The notes beneath the pieces are model-generated. The model saw only the letters and a program-made list of their open reading frames with translations. It made no database searches and was not told where the DNA came from. 42,649 bases of DNA from JAYFRE01 sp034926235 (GTDB lineage Bacteria > Pseudomonadota > Alphaproteobacteria > Rhodospirillales > Magnetospirillaceae). The first letter of the stretch is position 1. Each line of letters begins with the position of its first letter. Shown in pieces: positions 15,819-24,534 of this stretch. The translations under genes were made by a program, and so were the position numbers. The stretch lies in assembly GCA_034926235.1 (NCBI GenBank), contig JAYFRE010000087.1, positions 1 to 42,649 of the forward strand, read 5' to 3'.

Positions 15819-17096
15819 ATGTCTCCCCCGCCCGCCGCGCCGGCGGCTTTTTCCGTCCGCACCGCATGGATTTTGATCGCCCTTTCGGGTGTCATTATCC
15901 TGATCACCATGGGATCGCGCCTGACCAACGGGCTGTTCTTGCACCCCATGGCGCATGCGACGGGTTTGGGTATCGTCGAAATCAGCATGGCCTTCGCCAT
16001 CGGTCAATTGATGTGGGGCGTCTTTCAGCCTGTTTTCGGCATCCTGTCCGACCGCTACAGCCCGCTCGCCTCGCTGATCCTGGGAACGGTTCTGCTGGCC
16101 GCCGGCACCATCGGCGCGATCTGGGCCGACGACATGATATGGATGGTGGCGACCTTCGGCCTGCTCGCCCCGGCCGGGGCGGCGGCGGGCAGCTATGGCA
16201 TCGTTTTGAGCGCCATCGCCCGCTATTTGCCCGATTCGCTGAAAAACCTGTCCGGCGGCGTCATCAATGCCTGCGGTTCCGCCGGCCAGTTCCTATTCGC
16301 GCCCTTATGCCAGTTTTTCATCTCCAGCTGGGGGTATGGCAGCGCCCTGGCGATGATGGGGCTGGCCTCGCTGGCCGTCATCCCGGCGGCATTGGGCATC
16401 GGCCGCATCACCGCCCGTCAGAACGCCCTCCACCCCAAAGACGCTTCCCTGCCGGACACGCATGAAGGGCTTGGCCTGAAGGCCGCCTTGAGCCTGGCGA
16501 TCCGAAATCCCGGCTATCTGCTGCTTCAGGCCGGATTTTTCACCTGCGGCTTCCACATCGCTTTCCTGGTGACCCATCTGCCGGGTGAGATCGCATCCTG
16601 CGGGCATGGCGCGGCTGTGGCGGGCGCTGCGCTGGGGCTGATCGGATTCTGCAACATCATCGGCAGCCTGCTCAGCGCCTGGCTGGGGACGTTCTACAAG
16701 ATGAAGCATATCCTGACCGTTCTTTACGCCGCGCGGGCGGTCATGATCGCCCTGTTCATGCTGAGCGCGAAAAGCGAGTGGGATTTCTATCTGTTCGCTG
16801 CGGGAATGGGCTTCACCTGGACCGGCACCGTCGCCCCCACCGCCGCCATCGTCGCCAAGCTGTTCGGGCTGCGTTACCTAGCCACCCTGTTCGGCATCAC
16901 CTTCCTGACCCACCAGATCGGCGGCTTTCTGGGCGCGTGGCTGGGCGGCGTGGCCGTCACCCGCTTTGGGTCCTATCAATGGGTCTGGTATGCCGATATG
17001 GCCATGGCGTTGCTGGCCGCCTTGTTCCATCTGCCGATCCGTGAACCCGCCCCGGTCCGCCCCCTTTCCCGTCCCGCCATGGCCGAAGAAGGATGA
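15819..17096 (+). CDS. MFS transporter, probable drug or organic-acid permease
   Basis: A 425-residue protein with 12 predicted membrane segments, beginning with AWILIALSGVIILITMGSRLTNGLF. The motif between segments 2 and 3 is GILSDRYSP, the MFS motif A in variant form, and there is a central loop (NALHPKDASLPDTHEG). The pattern resembles the oxalate/formate-antiporter-like group, but the substrate cannot be assigned. It follows the TetR gene by 13 nt with a ribosome site (AAGGA), so the two form a repressor-transporter operon, probably induced by the transported compound. It converges on scpB with only 25 nt between. Confidence 0.9.
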   Translation: MSPPPAAPAAFSVRTAWILIALSGVIILITMGSRLTNGLFLHPMAHATGLGIVEISMAFAIGQLMWGVFQPVFGILSDRYSPLASLILGTVLLAAGTIGAIWADDMIWMVATFGLLAPAGAAAGSYGIVLSAIARYLPDSLKNLSGGVINACGSAGQFLFAPLCQFFISSWGYGSALAMMGLASLAVIPAALGIGRITARQNALHPKDASLPDTHEGLGLKAALSLAIRNPGYLLLQAGFFTCGFHIAFLVTHLPGEIASCGHGAAVAGAALGLIGFCNIIGSLLSAWLGTFYKMKHILTVLYAARAVMIALFMLSAKSEWDFYLFAAGMGFTWTGTVAPTAAIVAKLFGLRYLATLFGITFLTHQIGGFLGAWLGGVAVTRFGSYQWVWYADMAMALLAALFHLPIREPAPVRPLSRPAMAEEG

Positions 17097-17121
17097 CGCC
17101 AGTCGGGGATCGGCCGGAACG

Positions 17122-17724
17122 TCAGGATTTCCGGTCCGCGTCATCCACGTCCACCGGCGCGTCTTCCTCCCCCGCGCGGTCGGCATAGGACGAGAAGCCG
17201 GGTTTTAGATCGAGCAACCCCGCTGCCTTCAGCTCGGCGGTCCCCGGCAGATCGTCGAGACCGGACAAGCCGAAATGGTCGAGGAAAGCCTCGGTGGTCC
17301 GCCACAACATTGGCCGGCCCGGCGTTTGTTTGCGCCCGCGCGGGCGGATCCAGCCCGCCTCGAACAGAACGTCCAGCGTGCCTTTGGACAGAGCCACACC
17401 CCGGATATCCTCGATTTCCGCGCGCGTGCAGGGCTGGTGATAGGCGATGATGGCCAATGTTTCGATCGCCGCACGCGACAATTTGCGCGAAACCATCCGT
17501 TCCTGCGTTCCAAGCGGACCGGCAAGATCGGGTGCGGTGCGAAACGCCCAGCCCCCGCCGCGGCGGACCAGAACCACGCCGCGCCCCGCATAGAAGGCGG
17601 ACAAGGAATCCAGGACCGGCTCCAGGGCGACGCCATCAGGCAGATAACCGGCCAGAACCTCTTGGGACAGCGGCTCGGCGCTGGCGAACAGCACCGCTTC
17701 GATCAGGCGTTCGGCTTCGGTCAT
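17122..17724 (-). CDS. scpB: Segregation and condensation protein B
   Basis: About 200 residues with the two winged-helix domains of ScpB: RLIEAVLFASAEPLSQEVLAGYLP at the N-terminus, then LSRAAIETLAIIAYHQPCTRAEIEDIRGVALSKGTLDVLFEAGWI and GRPMLWRTTEAFLDHFGL. ScpB dimers cap ScpA on the SMC ATPase to form the bacterial condensin that compacts and separates chromosomes. The start ATG at 17724 overlaps the scpA stop by 4 nt (ATGA), giving coupled translation; the longer frame to 17898 is a read-through into scpA. It is the last gene of a seven-gene operon. Confidence 0.95.
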   Translation of the reverse strand: MTEAERLIEAVLFASAEPLSQEVLAGYLPDGVALEPVLDSLSAFYAGRGVVLVRRGGGWAFRTAPDLAGPLGTQERMVSRKLSRAAIETLAIIAYHQPCTRAEIEDIRGVALSKGTLDVLFEAGWIRPRGRKQTPGRPMLWRTTEAFLDHFGLSGLDDLPGTAELKAAGLLDLKPGFSSYADRAGEEDAPVDVDDADRKS

Positions 17725-18512
17725 TCGTCCCTCCCCTCGCGGGATCGCATCCAAAGCGGCGCGAACGCCGACTCCTGATGGATTTCCAGTCGGCCCTGAC
17801 GGCACAGTTCCAGCGCGGCGACAAAATGCGCCGACATGGCCGAACGCAGATGCAGCCCGTGCAGCTCCTCCGGCAAAAAGGATTGAAGATCCGCCCAATC
17901 GGGAATATCGCCCAGCATCGCCCGCAACCGCGCAATCGCCGCATCGACGGAATAAAGATCGGATATCTCGATGTCGAGCGCGGTGGCGGACCGGCGCGCG
18001 GCGATTGCGCCATAGCTTTTCAGCAAGGTGAACAACGAAACATCCCAGACCGGTCTTTCCGCTGCGCCGAATTCCTCGGGCGCACCTCGGGACCAGACGT
18101 CGCGGTACAGGCGGGGCCGCGCCGCCAATTGCCCGCTCAGGGCGCGCATGGCTTCCAGCCGGCGCAACTGAAAGGCCAGGGCCGCCGCCATTTCCGCGCC
18201 CGACGGCTCGTCGTCGGGCGGGCTTTGCGGTAGCAGAAGACGTGATTTGAGATAGGCGAGCCAGGCCGCCATCACCAGATAATCGGCGGCTTCCTCAAGC
18301 TGGGAGCGGTCCAGCCGGGCGATGAAGGCCAGATATTGTTCGGCCAGTTCCAGAATCGACAGCCGCGACAGATCGACCTTCTGGTCGCGGGCCAGGGACA
18401 AAAGCAGATCCAGCGGCCCCTCGAAACCGGCGATGTCGATCACCAGACGTCGGGGGGGCGGGTCCTCGAACGAATCGCCGAACAGGCTGGGCTGGTTCCC
18501 CCCGCCTTCCAT
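17721..18512 (-). CDS. scpA: Segregation and condensation protein A (kleisin)
   Basis: A 263-residue kleisin. The N-terminal SMC-binding region holds the family signature (IAGFEGPLDLLLSLARDQKVDLSRLSILELAEQYL), followed by AADYLVMAAWLAYLKSRLLLP; the C-terminal winged helix ends in FVAALELCRQGRLEIHQ. ScpA bridges the heads of SMC and binds ScpB. It begins 13 nt after the membrane protease gene and overlaps scpB by 4 nt. Confidence 0.95.
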   Translation of the reverse strand: MEGGGNQPSLFGDSFEDPPPRRLVIDIAGFEGPLDLLLSLARDQKVDLSRLSILELAEQYLAFIARLDRSQLEEAADYLVMAAWLAYLKSRLLLPQSPPDDEPSGAEMAAALAFQLRRLEAMRALSGQLAARPRLYRDVWSRGAPEEFGAAERPVWDVSLFTLLKSYGAIAARRSATALDIEISDLYSVDAAIARLRAMLGDIPDWADLQSFLPEELHGLHLRSAMSAHFVAALELCRQGRLEIHQESAFAPLWMRSREGRDE

Positions 18513-18525
18513 TGCCGGGATTCCG

Positions 18526-19203
18526 TCAGATCACCCCGGCCAGAGCGTAGATCGCCATGGCCAGGCTGCGGATCGGCGTCCACAGCACCGATTGAAACAG
18601 ATTGATTCCCAGCACCGGCAGCACCAGCAGCGCGCCAAGGAGGATCACCATCCCGTAGCGTTCCATCCGCGCCAGCGGCAAGGCCAGGGCCTGGGGCAGC
18701 ACCCCCACCGCGACGCGCCCACCATCCAAAGGCGGCAGCGGAATCATGTTGAATACCGCCAGAATGACGTTGATCAGGACCGAGTTGGCCAGATTAGCCT
18801 CGGCCCAACCGGCCATACCCGATGGCAGGAAAAGGGTAAGATGCAGCAACAGCGCCGACAGCAGCGCCAAGAGGAGATTGATTCCAGGCCCCGCCAGCGC
18901 CACCAGAACCATGTCACGGCGGGGGTTGTGCATGCGCCAGAGATTGATCGGAACCGGCTTGGCCCAGCCGAACAGAAAAGGGCTGCCCGTAAGCAGCAGG
19001 ATTCCCGGCAACAGCACAGTGCCGAAAGGATCGACATGACGCAGGGGATTGAGCGATACGCGCCCCAGACGCTGGGCCGTGTCGTCGCCCAAGCGCCGCG
19101 CCACCAGCGCATGAGCCGCCTCGTGCAGGGTGATCGCCAGCACCAGTGGAAGCGCCCAAACCGAAATCTTGTAGAAGGCCGCCGCGAGATCGGGCGCGAT
19201 CAT
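18526..19203 (-). CDS. Site-2 protease family (M50) membrane metalloprotease
   Basis: About 225 residues with the zinc motif HEAAH (ITLHEAAHALVARRLGD) in the first membrane segment and the second conserved motif NMIPLPPLDGGRV near the C-terminus, both needed for activity. About six hydrophobic segments fit the compact class of M50 proteases without a PDZ domain. Substrates are unknown; the family cleaves membrane-bound anti-sigma factors or other single-pass proteins. The ATG at 19203 overlaps the nagZ stop by 4 nt; the open frame extends upstream to 19386 but is only nagZ read in another frame. The gene is inserted between cell-wall recycling and condensin genes, and the functional link is unclear. 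Confidence 0.92.
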   Translation of the reverse strand: MIAPDLAAAFYKISVWALPLVLAITLHEAAHALVARRLGDDTAQRLGRVSLNPLRHVDPFGTVLLPGILLLTGSPFLFGWAKPVPINLWRMHNPRRDMVLVALAGPGINLLLALLSALLLHLTLFLPSGMAGWAEANLANSVLINVILAVFNMIPLPPLDGGRVAVGVLPQALALPLARMERYGMVILLGALLVLPVLGINLFQSVLWTPIRSLAMAIYALAGVI

Positions 19204-20285
19204 GAAATCCCCCCCGCCAACCAGCCATCGAGGCATTCTTGCGCCCCGTCCGGCAAGGACGTCGCGCGTGGCATCGACAAGGCGCGGTCCAATCGTTCCC
19301 GCGCCGCATCGGACAGCGGGCGAAGCGCCCCGGCCACCGCTTCCATCTCGGCCATATCGCCATTGCAATGCAGAACCGCGTCGCAACCCGCCGCCAGCGA
19401 TGCGTGCGTGCGCTGGGCGAAATCGCCCGACAACGCCTTCATCGACAAATCATCGGACAACAGGAACGACCGGCAACCGATCACCCCTCGGATAACATCG
19501 CCGATCACGCGCGGCGAAATGGTGGCGGGATGCTTAGGATCGATCGCCCGGTAGATGATATGCGCGGTCATCGCCCAGGGGGCGTCCGCCAGGACGCGGA
19601 ATGGCGGGAAATCCCATCCGGCCAGGGTTTCCATGTCCGCATCGACCACCGGCAAATCGAGATGACTGTCCACCACGGCCCGGCCATGGCCGGGAATATG
19701 CTTGACCACCGGCATGACGCCGCCATCCAGCAACCCGTCATGCACCGCCCGCCCCAATTCACCGACCAAAACCGGATCGGGGGCAAAAGCCCTATCGCCG
19801 ATGATGTCGTGCGAGCCGGGCGTCGGCACGTCGATCAACGGCGCGCAATCGACATTGATGCCGAGCGCCGCAAGATCGGCGGCGATCAGATGGGCGTTCA
19901 GCCGCGCGGCACGGCAGGCCAAAGCCCGATCCTTAGCGGCCAAGGCGCCGAAAACAGCCATCGGCGGACGTTTGCGCCAATGAGGCGGGCGCAGCCTTTG
20001 CACCCGCCCGCCTTCCTGATCGATCAGAACGGGAGCGTCGCGCCCGACGCATTCCCGCAATTCGGCCACCAGAGCCGCAACCTGCGCCGGCGTGTCGATA
20101 TTGCGGGAAAACAAGATGAATCCCAGCGGGTCGACCTTGGCGAAAAAAGACTTCTCCGCATCGCTCAAACGCAGAGAGGCGCAACCGAAAATGGCGGCCT
20201 GGATGGAGGCGTCACTTCCGGCCAACGATGCACCCCTGATTGCGTTTAGCCAGGGCCGCGCAGATCGACCGGGCTCGGGCTTCAT
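19200..20285 (-). CDS. nagZ: Beta-N-acetylhexosaminidase NagZ
   Basis: A glycoside hydrolase family 3 enzyme of about 340-361 residues that removes GlcNAc from anhydro-muropeptides in the cytoplasm during cell-wall recycling. Visible: FGCASLRLSDAEKSFF, DPLGFILFSRNID, PVLIDQEGGRVQRLRPP, the KHIPGHGRAVVDSHLDLP loop with the catalytic His, and the nucleophile Asp in FLLSDDLSMKAL. The longest frame starts at ATG 20285, overlapping the SPOR gene by 74 nt. A TTG at 20225 with AGGGG about 8 nt upstream would leave only a 14-nt overlap, and is a serious alternative. It overlaps the protease gene by 4 nt downstream. Confidence 0.95.
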   Translation of the reverse strand: MKPEPGRSARPWLNAIRGASLAGSDASIQAAIFGCASLRLSDAEKSFFAKVDPLGFILFSRNIDTPAQVAALVAELRECVGRDAPVLIDQEGGRVQRLRPPHWRKRPPMAVFGALAAKDRALACRAARLNAHLIAADLAALGINVDCAPLIDVPTPGSHDIIGDRAFAPDPVLVGELGRAVHDGLLDGGVMPVVKHIPGHGRAVVDSHLDLPVVDADMETLAGWDFPPFRVLADAPWAMTAHIIYRAIDPKHPATISPRVIGDVIRGVIGCRSFLLSDDLSMKALSGDFAQRTHASLAAGCDAVLHCNGDMAEMEAVAGALRPLSDAARERLDRALSMPRATSLPDGAQECLDGWLAGGIS

Positions 20286-21120
20286 CTACCGGCCCTGCGC
20301 GCAGACGCCAGAACACGCCTTTGCTTCCCAGATCGGCGCGGACGATGTCGCTGGACAGGCCGCCCAGGATATCCTTGTTGGCATTCTGCAGGCGTTTCCA
20401 GGCTGCCTGGGCGTCGGCCTCGCTCTTAAGCGCCGCGAGCTGCGCGACCCACACCCCCGATGCGGTGGCGGTAGCGGGCGCAGTCGCCGCCGGAGCCGGA
20501 GTCGGGGCCGCCTGGGGTCGGAGCGGTGTCGGCGTCGCCGGCGCATGGGCCTGTGCTTGAGCCGCCTGAGCCTGGTTATGCGCCTGAACGGCGGGTGCGG
20601 ACGGCGTGGTCGCCGTGGACGGCGCGGCGGCTTGCGGAACCGGCACGCTGTCCCGAGGGGGCGGCGCGGCAGTCGGTGCGGCGGGCGGAGCCTCGAAAGC
20701 GGGCTTGATCGTCGCCGTGCGCGGAGCAGCCGGCGGCGTGCGCGGCTGTTCGGCCGGCGGCAGCAGAACCTCGCGCCGCGAATCGCCGCCGCCCTGGCTC
20801 ATGCGTTCATAGATCAGCTTATCCTGGTTGGGCACATTGAGCCCGCCCGGATCGGCGGGACGGGTTTTGACCGGGTCCTCGTCGGCGGAGATCGTCGGCA
20901 CCTCGGCCGTGCTCTGGCGCGCCGTATCGTCGGGCAGGAAGATGTGGCGCACGGCCACACCCAGGGCGGCCAGCACCAGCAGCACCAGCGCAATGCTTAA
21001 GATCAGGCGAGAATGCGCGCCCTTGCGGGCGGCGTGGCTATGGGGATCTGGATCGTAACGTTCCGGAATGATGTCGAGAATGTCCCGATCCACCGGGCCG
21101 CGATCATCGCGCAACGGCAT
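20212..21120 (-). CDS. SPOR-domain membrane protein
   Basis: A 302-residue bitopic protein: a cytoplasmic tail of about 37 residues, one membrane segment (LILSIALVLLVLAALGVAVRHIF), a long Pro/Ala-rich periplasmic linker (residues about 90-225) and a C-terminal SPOR domain (WVAQLAALKSEADAQAAWKRL through the end). SPOR domains bind glycan strands lacking stem peptides at the division septum, as in FtsN and DamX, so it probably marks or assists cell division. It abuts argS (stop at 21121) with no gap and overlaps nagZ, so it is translated as part of the operon. Its linker shows low-complexity PAA/APTP runs. Confidence 0.9.
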   Translation of the reverse strand: MPLRDDRGPVDRDILDIIPERYDPDPHSHAARKGAHSRLILSIALVLLVLAALGVAVRHIFLPDDTARQSTAEVPTISADEDPVKTRPADPGGLNVPNQDKLIYERMSQGGGDSRREVLLPPAEQPRTPPAAPRTATIKPAFEAPPAAPTAAPPPRDSVPVPQAAAPSTATTPSAPAVQAHNQAQAAQAQAHAPATPTPLRPQAAPTPAPAATAPATATASGVWVAQLAALKSEADAQAAWKRLQNANKDILGGLSSDIVRADLGSKGVFWRLRAGPVDEARARSICAALAKRNQGCIVGRK

Positions 21121-22875
21121 TTATCTCATCTCCTCCAGCGGCTCCACGCCGAAAACCGCGAGACCCGAGGCGATCACCTGGGCCACACCGGACAAAAGCG
21201 CGAGCCGGGCAAGGGACAAAGCCTCGTCTCCCTCGATCAGGAAACGCAGCGTCGCATCGTCCTTGCCCTTGTTCCACAATCCATGAAAAGCGGCGGCCAG
21301 GTCGTAAAGATAGAACGCCACGCGGTGAGGCTCATGCGCATCCGCCGCGCTTTCAACCATTCTCGGCCACCCGCCCATCAGCTTGATCAAAGCAAGCTCG
21401 GCCTCGTCGGTCAAGCGCTCCAACGGGGCGTTGGCCAATGCGTCGGGCGAAAGATCGCGTCCGGCGAACATCTCGCGGGCATGGCGCAGGACCGAATGAA
21501 TCCGGGCATGAGCATATTGCACGTAGAAAACCGGGTTGTCGCGCGACTGTTCCAGCACCTTGCCAAGGTCGAAATCAAGCTGGGCGTCGTTCTTGCGAGT
21601 CAGCATGATGAAGCGCACCACGTCGCGGCCGACCTCGTCCACGACATCGCGCAAAGTGACAAAGGTCCCGGCGCGCTTGCTCATCTTATAAGGCTGGCCG
21701 TCTTTCAGCAGATTGACCATCTGGCACAGCTTGACGTCCAAAGCGCCGCCGCCTTCGGTGATCGCCTTGACCGCCGCCGACATCCGCTTGACGTAGCCGC
21801 CGTGATCCGCTCCCCACACATCGATCATGCGGGCGAAGCCGCGCCGGTATTTATCGAGATGATAGGCGATATCGGTGGCGAAATAGGTCCAGGACCCATC
21901 CGATTTCTTGAGCGGACGATCCACGTCGTCGCCGAATTGCGTCGCCCGGAACAGGGTCTGGGGACGCGGTTCCCAATCCTCGGGCGTCTTACCCTTGGGC
22001 GGTTCCAGCACGCCCTGATAGACCAGGCCGCGTTCTTCCAGGAAAGCCAGCGCCGCATCGACCTTGCCCGCCTCGGCCAGAGCGCGTTCCGAGGTGAATA
22101 TTTTGTGATGCACGCCCAGGGCGCGCAAATCTTCCTTGATCAGCGCCATCATCGCAGCGATGGCCTCGGCGCGGAAAACCGCCAGCCAGTCGGATTCGGG
22201 CAGATCGCGCCATTTGGCGCCGTCGCGCTCGGCGATGGTCTGGCCCACCGGGACCAGATAATCGCCGGGGTAAAGCCCTTCGGGAACCGCCCCGACCGTT
22301 TCGCCCAGCGCTTCGCGATAGCGCAGGAAAACCGAACGGGCCAGCACATCCACCTGCGCCCCGGCGTCATTGATGTAATATTCGCGTGTGACCGCGTAGC
22401 CGGCCTTTTCCAGCAGCCCCGCCAGCGCGTCGCCGACCACCGCGCCGCGCGCGTGGCCGACATGCATCGGCCCCGTCGGATTGGCCGAGACATATTCGAT
22501 ATTGACCGCGACGCCCCGGCCCATCGTCGAATCGCCGTAAGCGGTTCCCGCGCGCAGCACGTCGCCCAGAACCCGCCGCCAGACCGCATCGGCCAGACGC
22601 AGATTTAGGAAGCCGGGTCCGGCCACGGCGACACCGGCGACGTCGGGCGACCCGGCCAGTTCATCGGCCAGCAGCCGCGCGATTTCGACCGGCTTCATCC
22701 CCGCCGCTTTGGCCAGAACCATCGCGGCATTGGTGGCGACGTCGCCATGCGAAGGATCGCGCGGCGGTTCGGCCGTCACTTTCGACAGGTCAAGCCCCGC
22801 GGGCAGGGCGCCCTTTTCCTGGAGCCGGTTCAGAGCGGTAAGGATATTGGAATGGAACTCTTTGAAAATATTCAT
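21121..22875 (-). CDS. argS: Arginyl-tRNA synthetase
   Basis: A class I aminoacyl-tRNA synthetase of 584 residues that charges tRNA-Arg. It shows the N-terminal tRNA-binding region (LDLSKVTAEPPRDPSHGDVATNAAMVLAK), the HIGH motif as HVGH (ANPTGPMHVGHARGAVVGDAL), YINDAGAQ, DVWGADHGGYV, the KMSKS-like KMSKRAGTFVTL and the C-terminal anticodon domain (DNPVFYVQYAHARIHSVLR to the end). The ATG at 22875 overlaps the dgt stop by 4 nt; the longer frame to 23019 is a read-through of dgt in another frame. Confidence 0.97.
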   Translation of the reverse strand: MNIFKEFHSNILTALNRLQEKGALPAGLDLSKVTAEPPRDPSHGDVATNAAMVLAKAAGMKPVEIARLLADELAGSPDVAGVAVAGPGFLNLRLADAVWRRVLGDVLRAGTAYGDSTMGRGVAVNIEYVSANPTGPMHVGHARGAVVGDALAGLLEKAGYAVTREYYINDAGAQVDVLARSVFLRYREALGETVGAVPEGLYPGDYLVPVGQTIAERDGAKWRDLPESDWLAVFRAEAIAAMMALIKEDLRALGVHHKIFTSERALAEAGKVDAALAFLEERGLVYQGVLEPPKGKTPEDWEPRPQTLFRATQFGDDVDRPLKKSDGSWTYFATDIAYHLDKYRRGFARMIDVWGADHGGYVKRMSAAVKAITEGGGALDVKLCQMVNLLKDGQPYKMSKRAGTFVTLRDVVDEVGRDVVRFIMLTRKNDAQLDFDLGKVLEQSRDNPVFYVQYAHARIHSVLRHAREMFAGRDLSPDALANAPLERLTDEAELALIKLMGGWPRMVESAADAHEPHRVAFYLYDLAAAFHGLWNKGKDDATLRFLIEGDEALSLARLALLSGVAQVIASGLAVFGVEPLEEMR

Positions 22876-24041
22876 GGATTTTCTTGCAGATCGAAGAGAC
22901 GGCGATGTTCGTTCAAGGCATAGACGTCGGTCATGCCGGCAATATAGTCGGATACCGCGCGCAAGGTGGCGGGTGATCCCGGTCCTTCGCAACGTTTTTG
23001 CCAAGCGGGAGGCAGGCAATCCGGCTCGCTGGTCAGCAGCCCGAAAAGATCGCGCACCACCCGGCGGGCTTTCGACGTCATGCGGTTGACCTGATAATGG
23101 CGGTACATATGCTCGAACAAAAAGGCTTTCAGTGCCTTGTCGTTCGCGCGCATCTCGTCCGAAAAGGCGGCCAGCGGCCGATCCAGCCGGCGGACGGCAT
23201 CGGCCGAATCGGGCTTCATTTCGCGGATGCGCCGCCCGGTTTCGGCCAATAGATCGGTGACCATCAATCCGATCAGGCGGCGCACCGCCTCATGGATATG
23301 CAGGCTGTATTCGATATCGGGATGTTCGGCCTTGACGGCGTGAAAGACCGGCCCGACCAGGGGCACGTCGGCCAGATCAGCCATCGAGAACAATCCCGCC
23401 CGCAACCCGTCATCGATATCATGGTTGTTATAGGCAATGTCGTCGGACAGCGCCGCCACCTGCGCCTCGGCCCCGGCATAAAGGTCGAGCTCCAGATCAT
23501 GGACGGCATTGTAGTTCAGGATGGCGCGCGAGACCGTCTCGCGCCGCGCCCTTGGCCCCGTCAGCGGCCCGTTATGCTTGGCCAGTCCTTCCAGCGTTTC
23601 CCAGGTCAGATTCAACCCGTCGAAATCGTAGTAGCGCCGTTCCAGTTCGGTGACCACGCGCAAGGATTGGGCATTATGGTCGAACCCGCCGATAGCGGCG
23701 GACATCTCGCCCAGCGCATCCTCGCCGGCATGGCCGAAGGGGGTGTGTCCCAGATCGTGCGCCAGGGCCAGAGCTTCGCCCAGATCCTCGTTCAGCCCCA
23801 GATAGCGGCAGACCGAACGCGCGATCTGCGCCACCTCCAGACTGTGCGACAGCCGCGTGCGGTAATTGTCGCCCTCGTGATAGACGAAGACCTGGGTCTT
23901 GTACTTCATCTTGCGGAAGGCTTCGGAATGGATGATACGGTCGCGGTCGCGCTGAAAGGCGGAGCGCGTCTTGCTTTCCGGTTCGGGGAACCGCCGGCCG
24001 CGGCTGCGGTCGGGCCGGCATGCGAAAGGGGCCATGGTCAT
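22872..24041 (-). CDS. dgt: Deoxyguanosinetriphosphate triphosphohydrolase-like protein
   Basis: A 389-residue HD-domain enzyme. The HD motif is present (TRLSHSLEVAQIARSVCRYLGL, then ALAHDLGHTPFGHAGE), with the later metal Asp in ALSDDIAYNNHDIDDGL; the N-terminal FRKMKYKTQVFVYHEGDNYRTRLSH is diagnostic. It hydrolyses dNTPs to deoxynucleoside and triphosphate, adjusting nucleotide pools. It is the first gene of the seven-gene operon ending with scpB. The start is either ATG 24041 or ATG 24035; neither has a strong ribosome site. It is divergent from erpA, with 142 bp between. Confidence 0.94.
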   Translation of the reverse strand: MTMAPFACRPDRSRGRRFPEPESKTRSAFQRDRDRIIHSEAFRKMKYKTQVFVYHEGDNYRTRLSHSLEVAQIARSVCRYLGLNEDLGEALALAHDLGHTPFGHAGEDALGEMSAAIGGFDHNAQSLRVVTELERRYYDFDGLNLTWETLEGLAKHNGPLTGPRARRETVSRAILNYNAVHDLELDLYAGAEAQVAALSDDIAYNNHDIDDGLRAGLFSMADLADVPLVGPVFHAVKAEHPDIEYSLHIHEAVRRLIGLMVTDLLAETGRRIREMKPDSADAVRRLDRPLAAFSDEMRANDKALKAFLFEHMYRHYQVNRMTSKARRVVRDLFGLLTSEPDCLPPAWQKRCEGPGSPATLRAVSDYIAGMTDVYALNEHRRLFDLQENP

Positions 24042-24183
24042 GGCGGGACACTAGCGTGTGACGGTGCTGGGTTCAACCGTCATCCCCCATCCATGCTTTC
24101 CCTTTGCAGAAGCCGAGGTCGCTTCCTAAATTAGGGGAGACCCGGGCGCACCGCCCGCCTTTAGAAAATGCCGGAGCCTATCC

Positions 24184-24534
24184 ATGAGCGATTCCGTCTC
24201 GTCCGACCCCTCTCTTTCACTGACCGAAAGCGCCGCCCGGCGCATCGGCGAATTGAAGACCATCGAGGGTAACGCCAATTTGATGCTGCGCCTTGCCGTT
24301 CTGGGCGGCGGCTGTTCGGGCTTTTCCTACAATCTTTCACTCGACGACCAGAGGAACGACGAAGATACCGTCTTTGAAAGCCATGGCGCGGCCCTCGTCG
24401 TCGATCCGGTGTCGCTTCAGCTTCTAAACGGATCAACGGTCGATTTTATCGAAGATTTGGTCGGCAGCAGTTTCCAGGTCGACAATCCGAACGCCTCTTC
24501 GACCTGTGGCTGCGGCAGTTCTTTCTCGGTATGA
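24184..24534 (+). CDS. erpA: A-type iron-sulfur carrier, ErpA/HesB family
   Basis: A 116-residue carrier with the three invariant Cys: GGGCSGFSY and the C-terminal CGCGSSF. A-type carriers pass Fe-S clusters to target enzymes; in alphaproteobacteria this ErpA-like form commonly sits beside dgt. Its stop overlaps the xth start by 4 nt. A small palindrome CCTAA-A-TTAGG at 24125-24135 lies 50 bp upstream and could be a regulator site, though no known iron-sulfur regulator motif was matched. Confidence 0.92.
   Translation: MSDSVSSDPSLSLTESAARRIGELKTIEGNANLMLRLAVLGGGCSGFSYNLSLDDQRNDEDTVFESHGAALVVDPVSLQLLNGSTVDFIEDLVGSSFQVDNPNASSTCGCGSSFSV

Noticed and set aside
17114..17134. CCGGAA / TTCCGG hairpin between the MFS gene and scpB as a terminator
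   Set aside because: Only 6 bp, overlaps the scpB stop, and has no T-run.
18322..19554. Plus-strand 410-codon frame across scpA and the M50 protease
   Set aside because: Antisense to two well-supported genes; rich in Arg, Gln and His without motifs.
19239..20249. Plus-strand 336-codon frame opposite nagZ
   Set aside because: Antisense shadow of nagZ.
21013..22608. Plus-strand 531-codon frame opposite argS
   Set aside because: Antisense shadow of argS despite its length; no recognisable domain.
24125..24135. CCTAAATTAGG palindrome before erpA as an iron regulator box
   Set aside because: Too short, and it matches none of the IscR, RirA or Irr site patterns I know.
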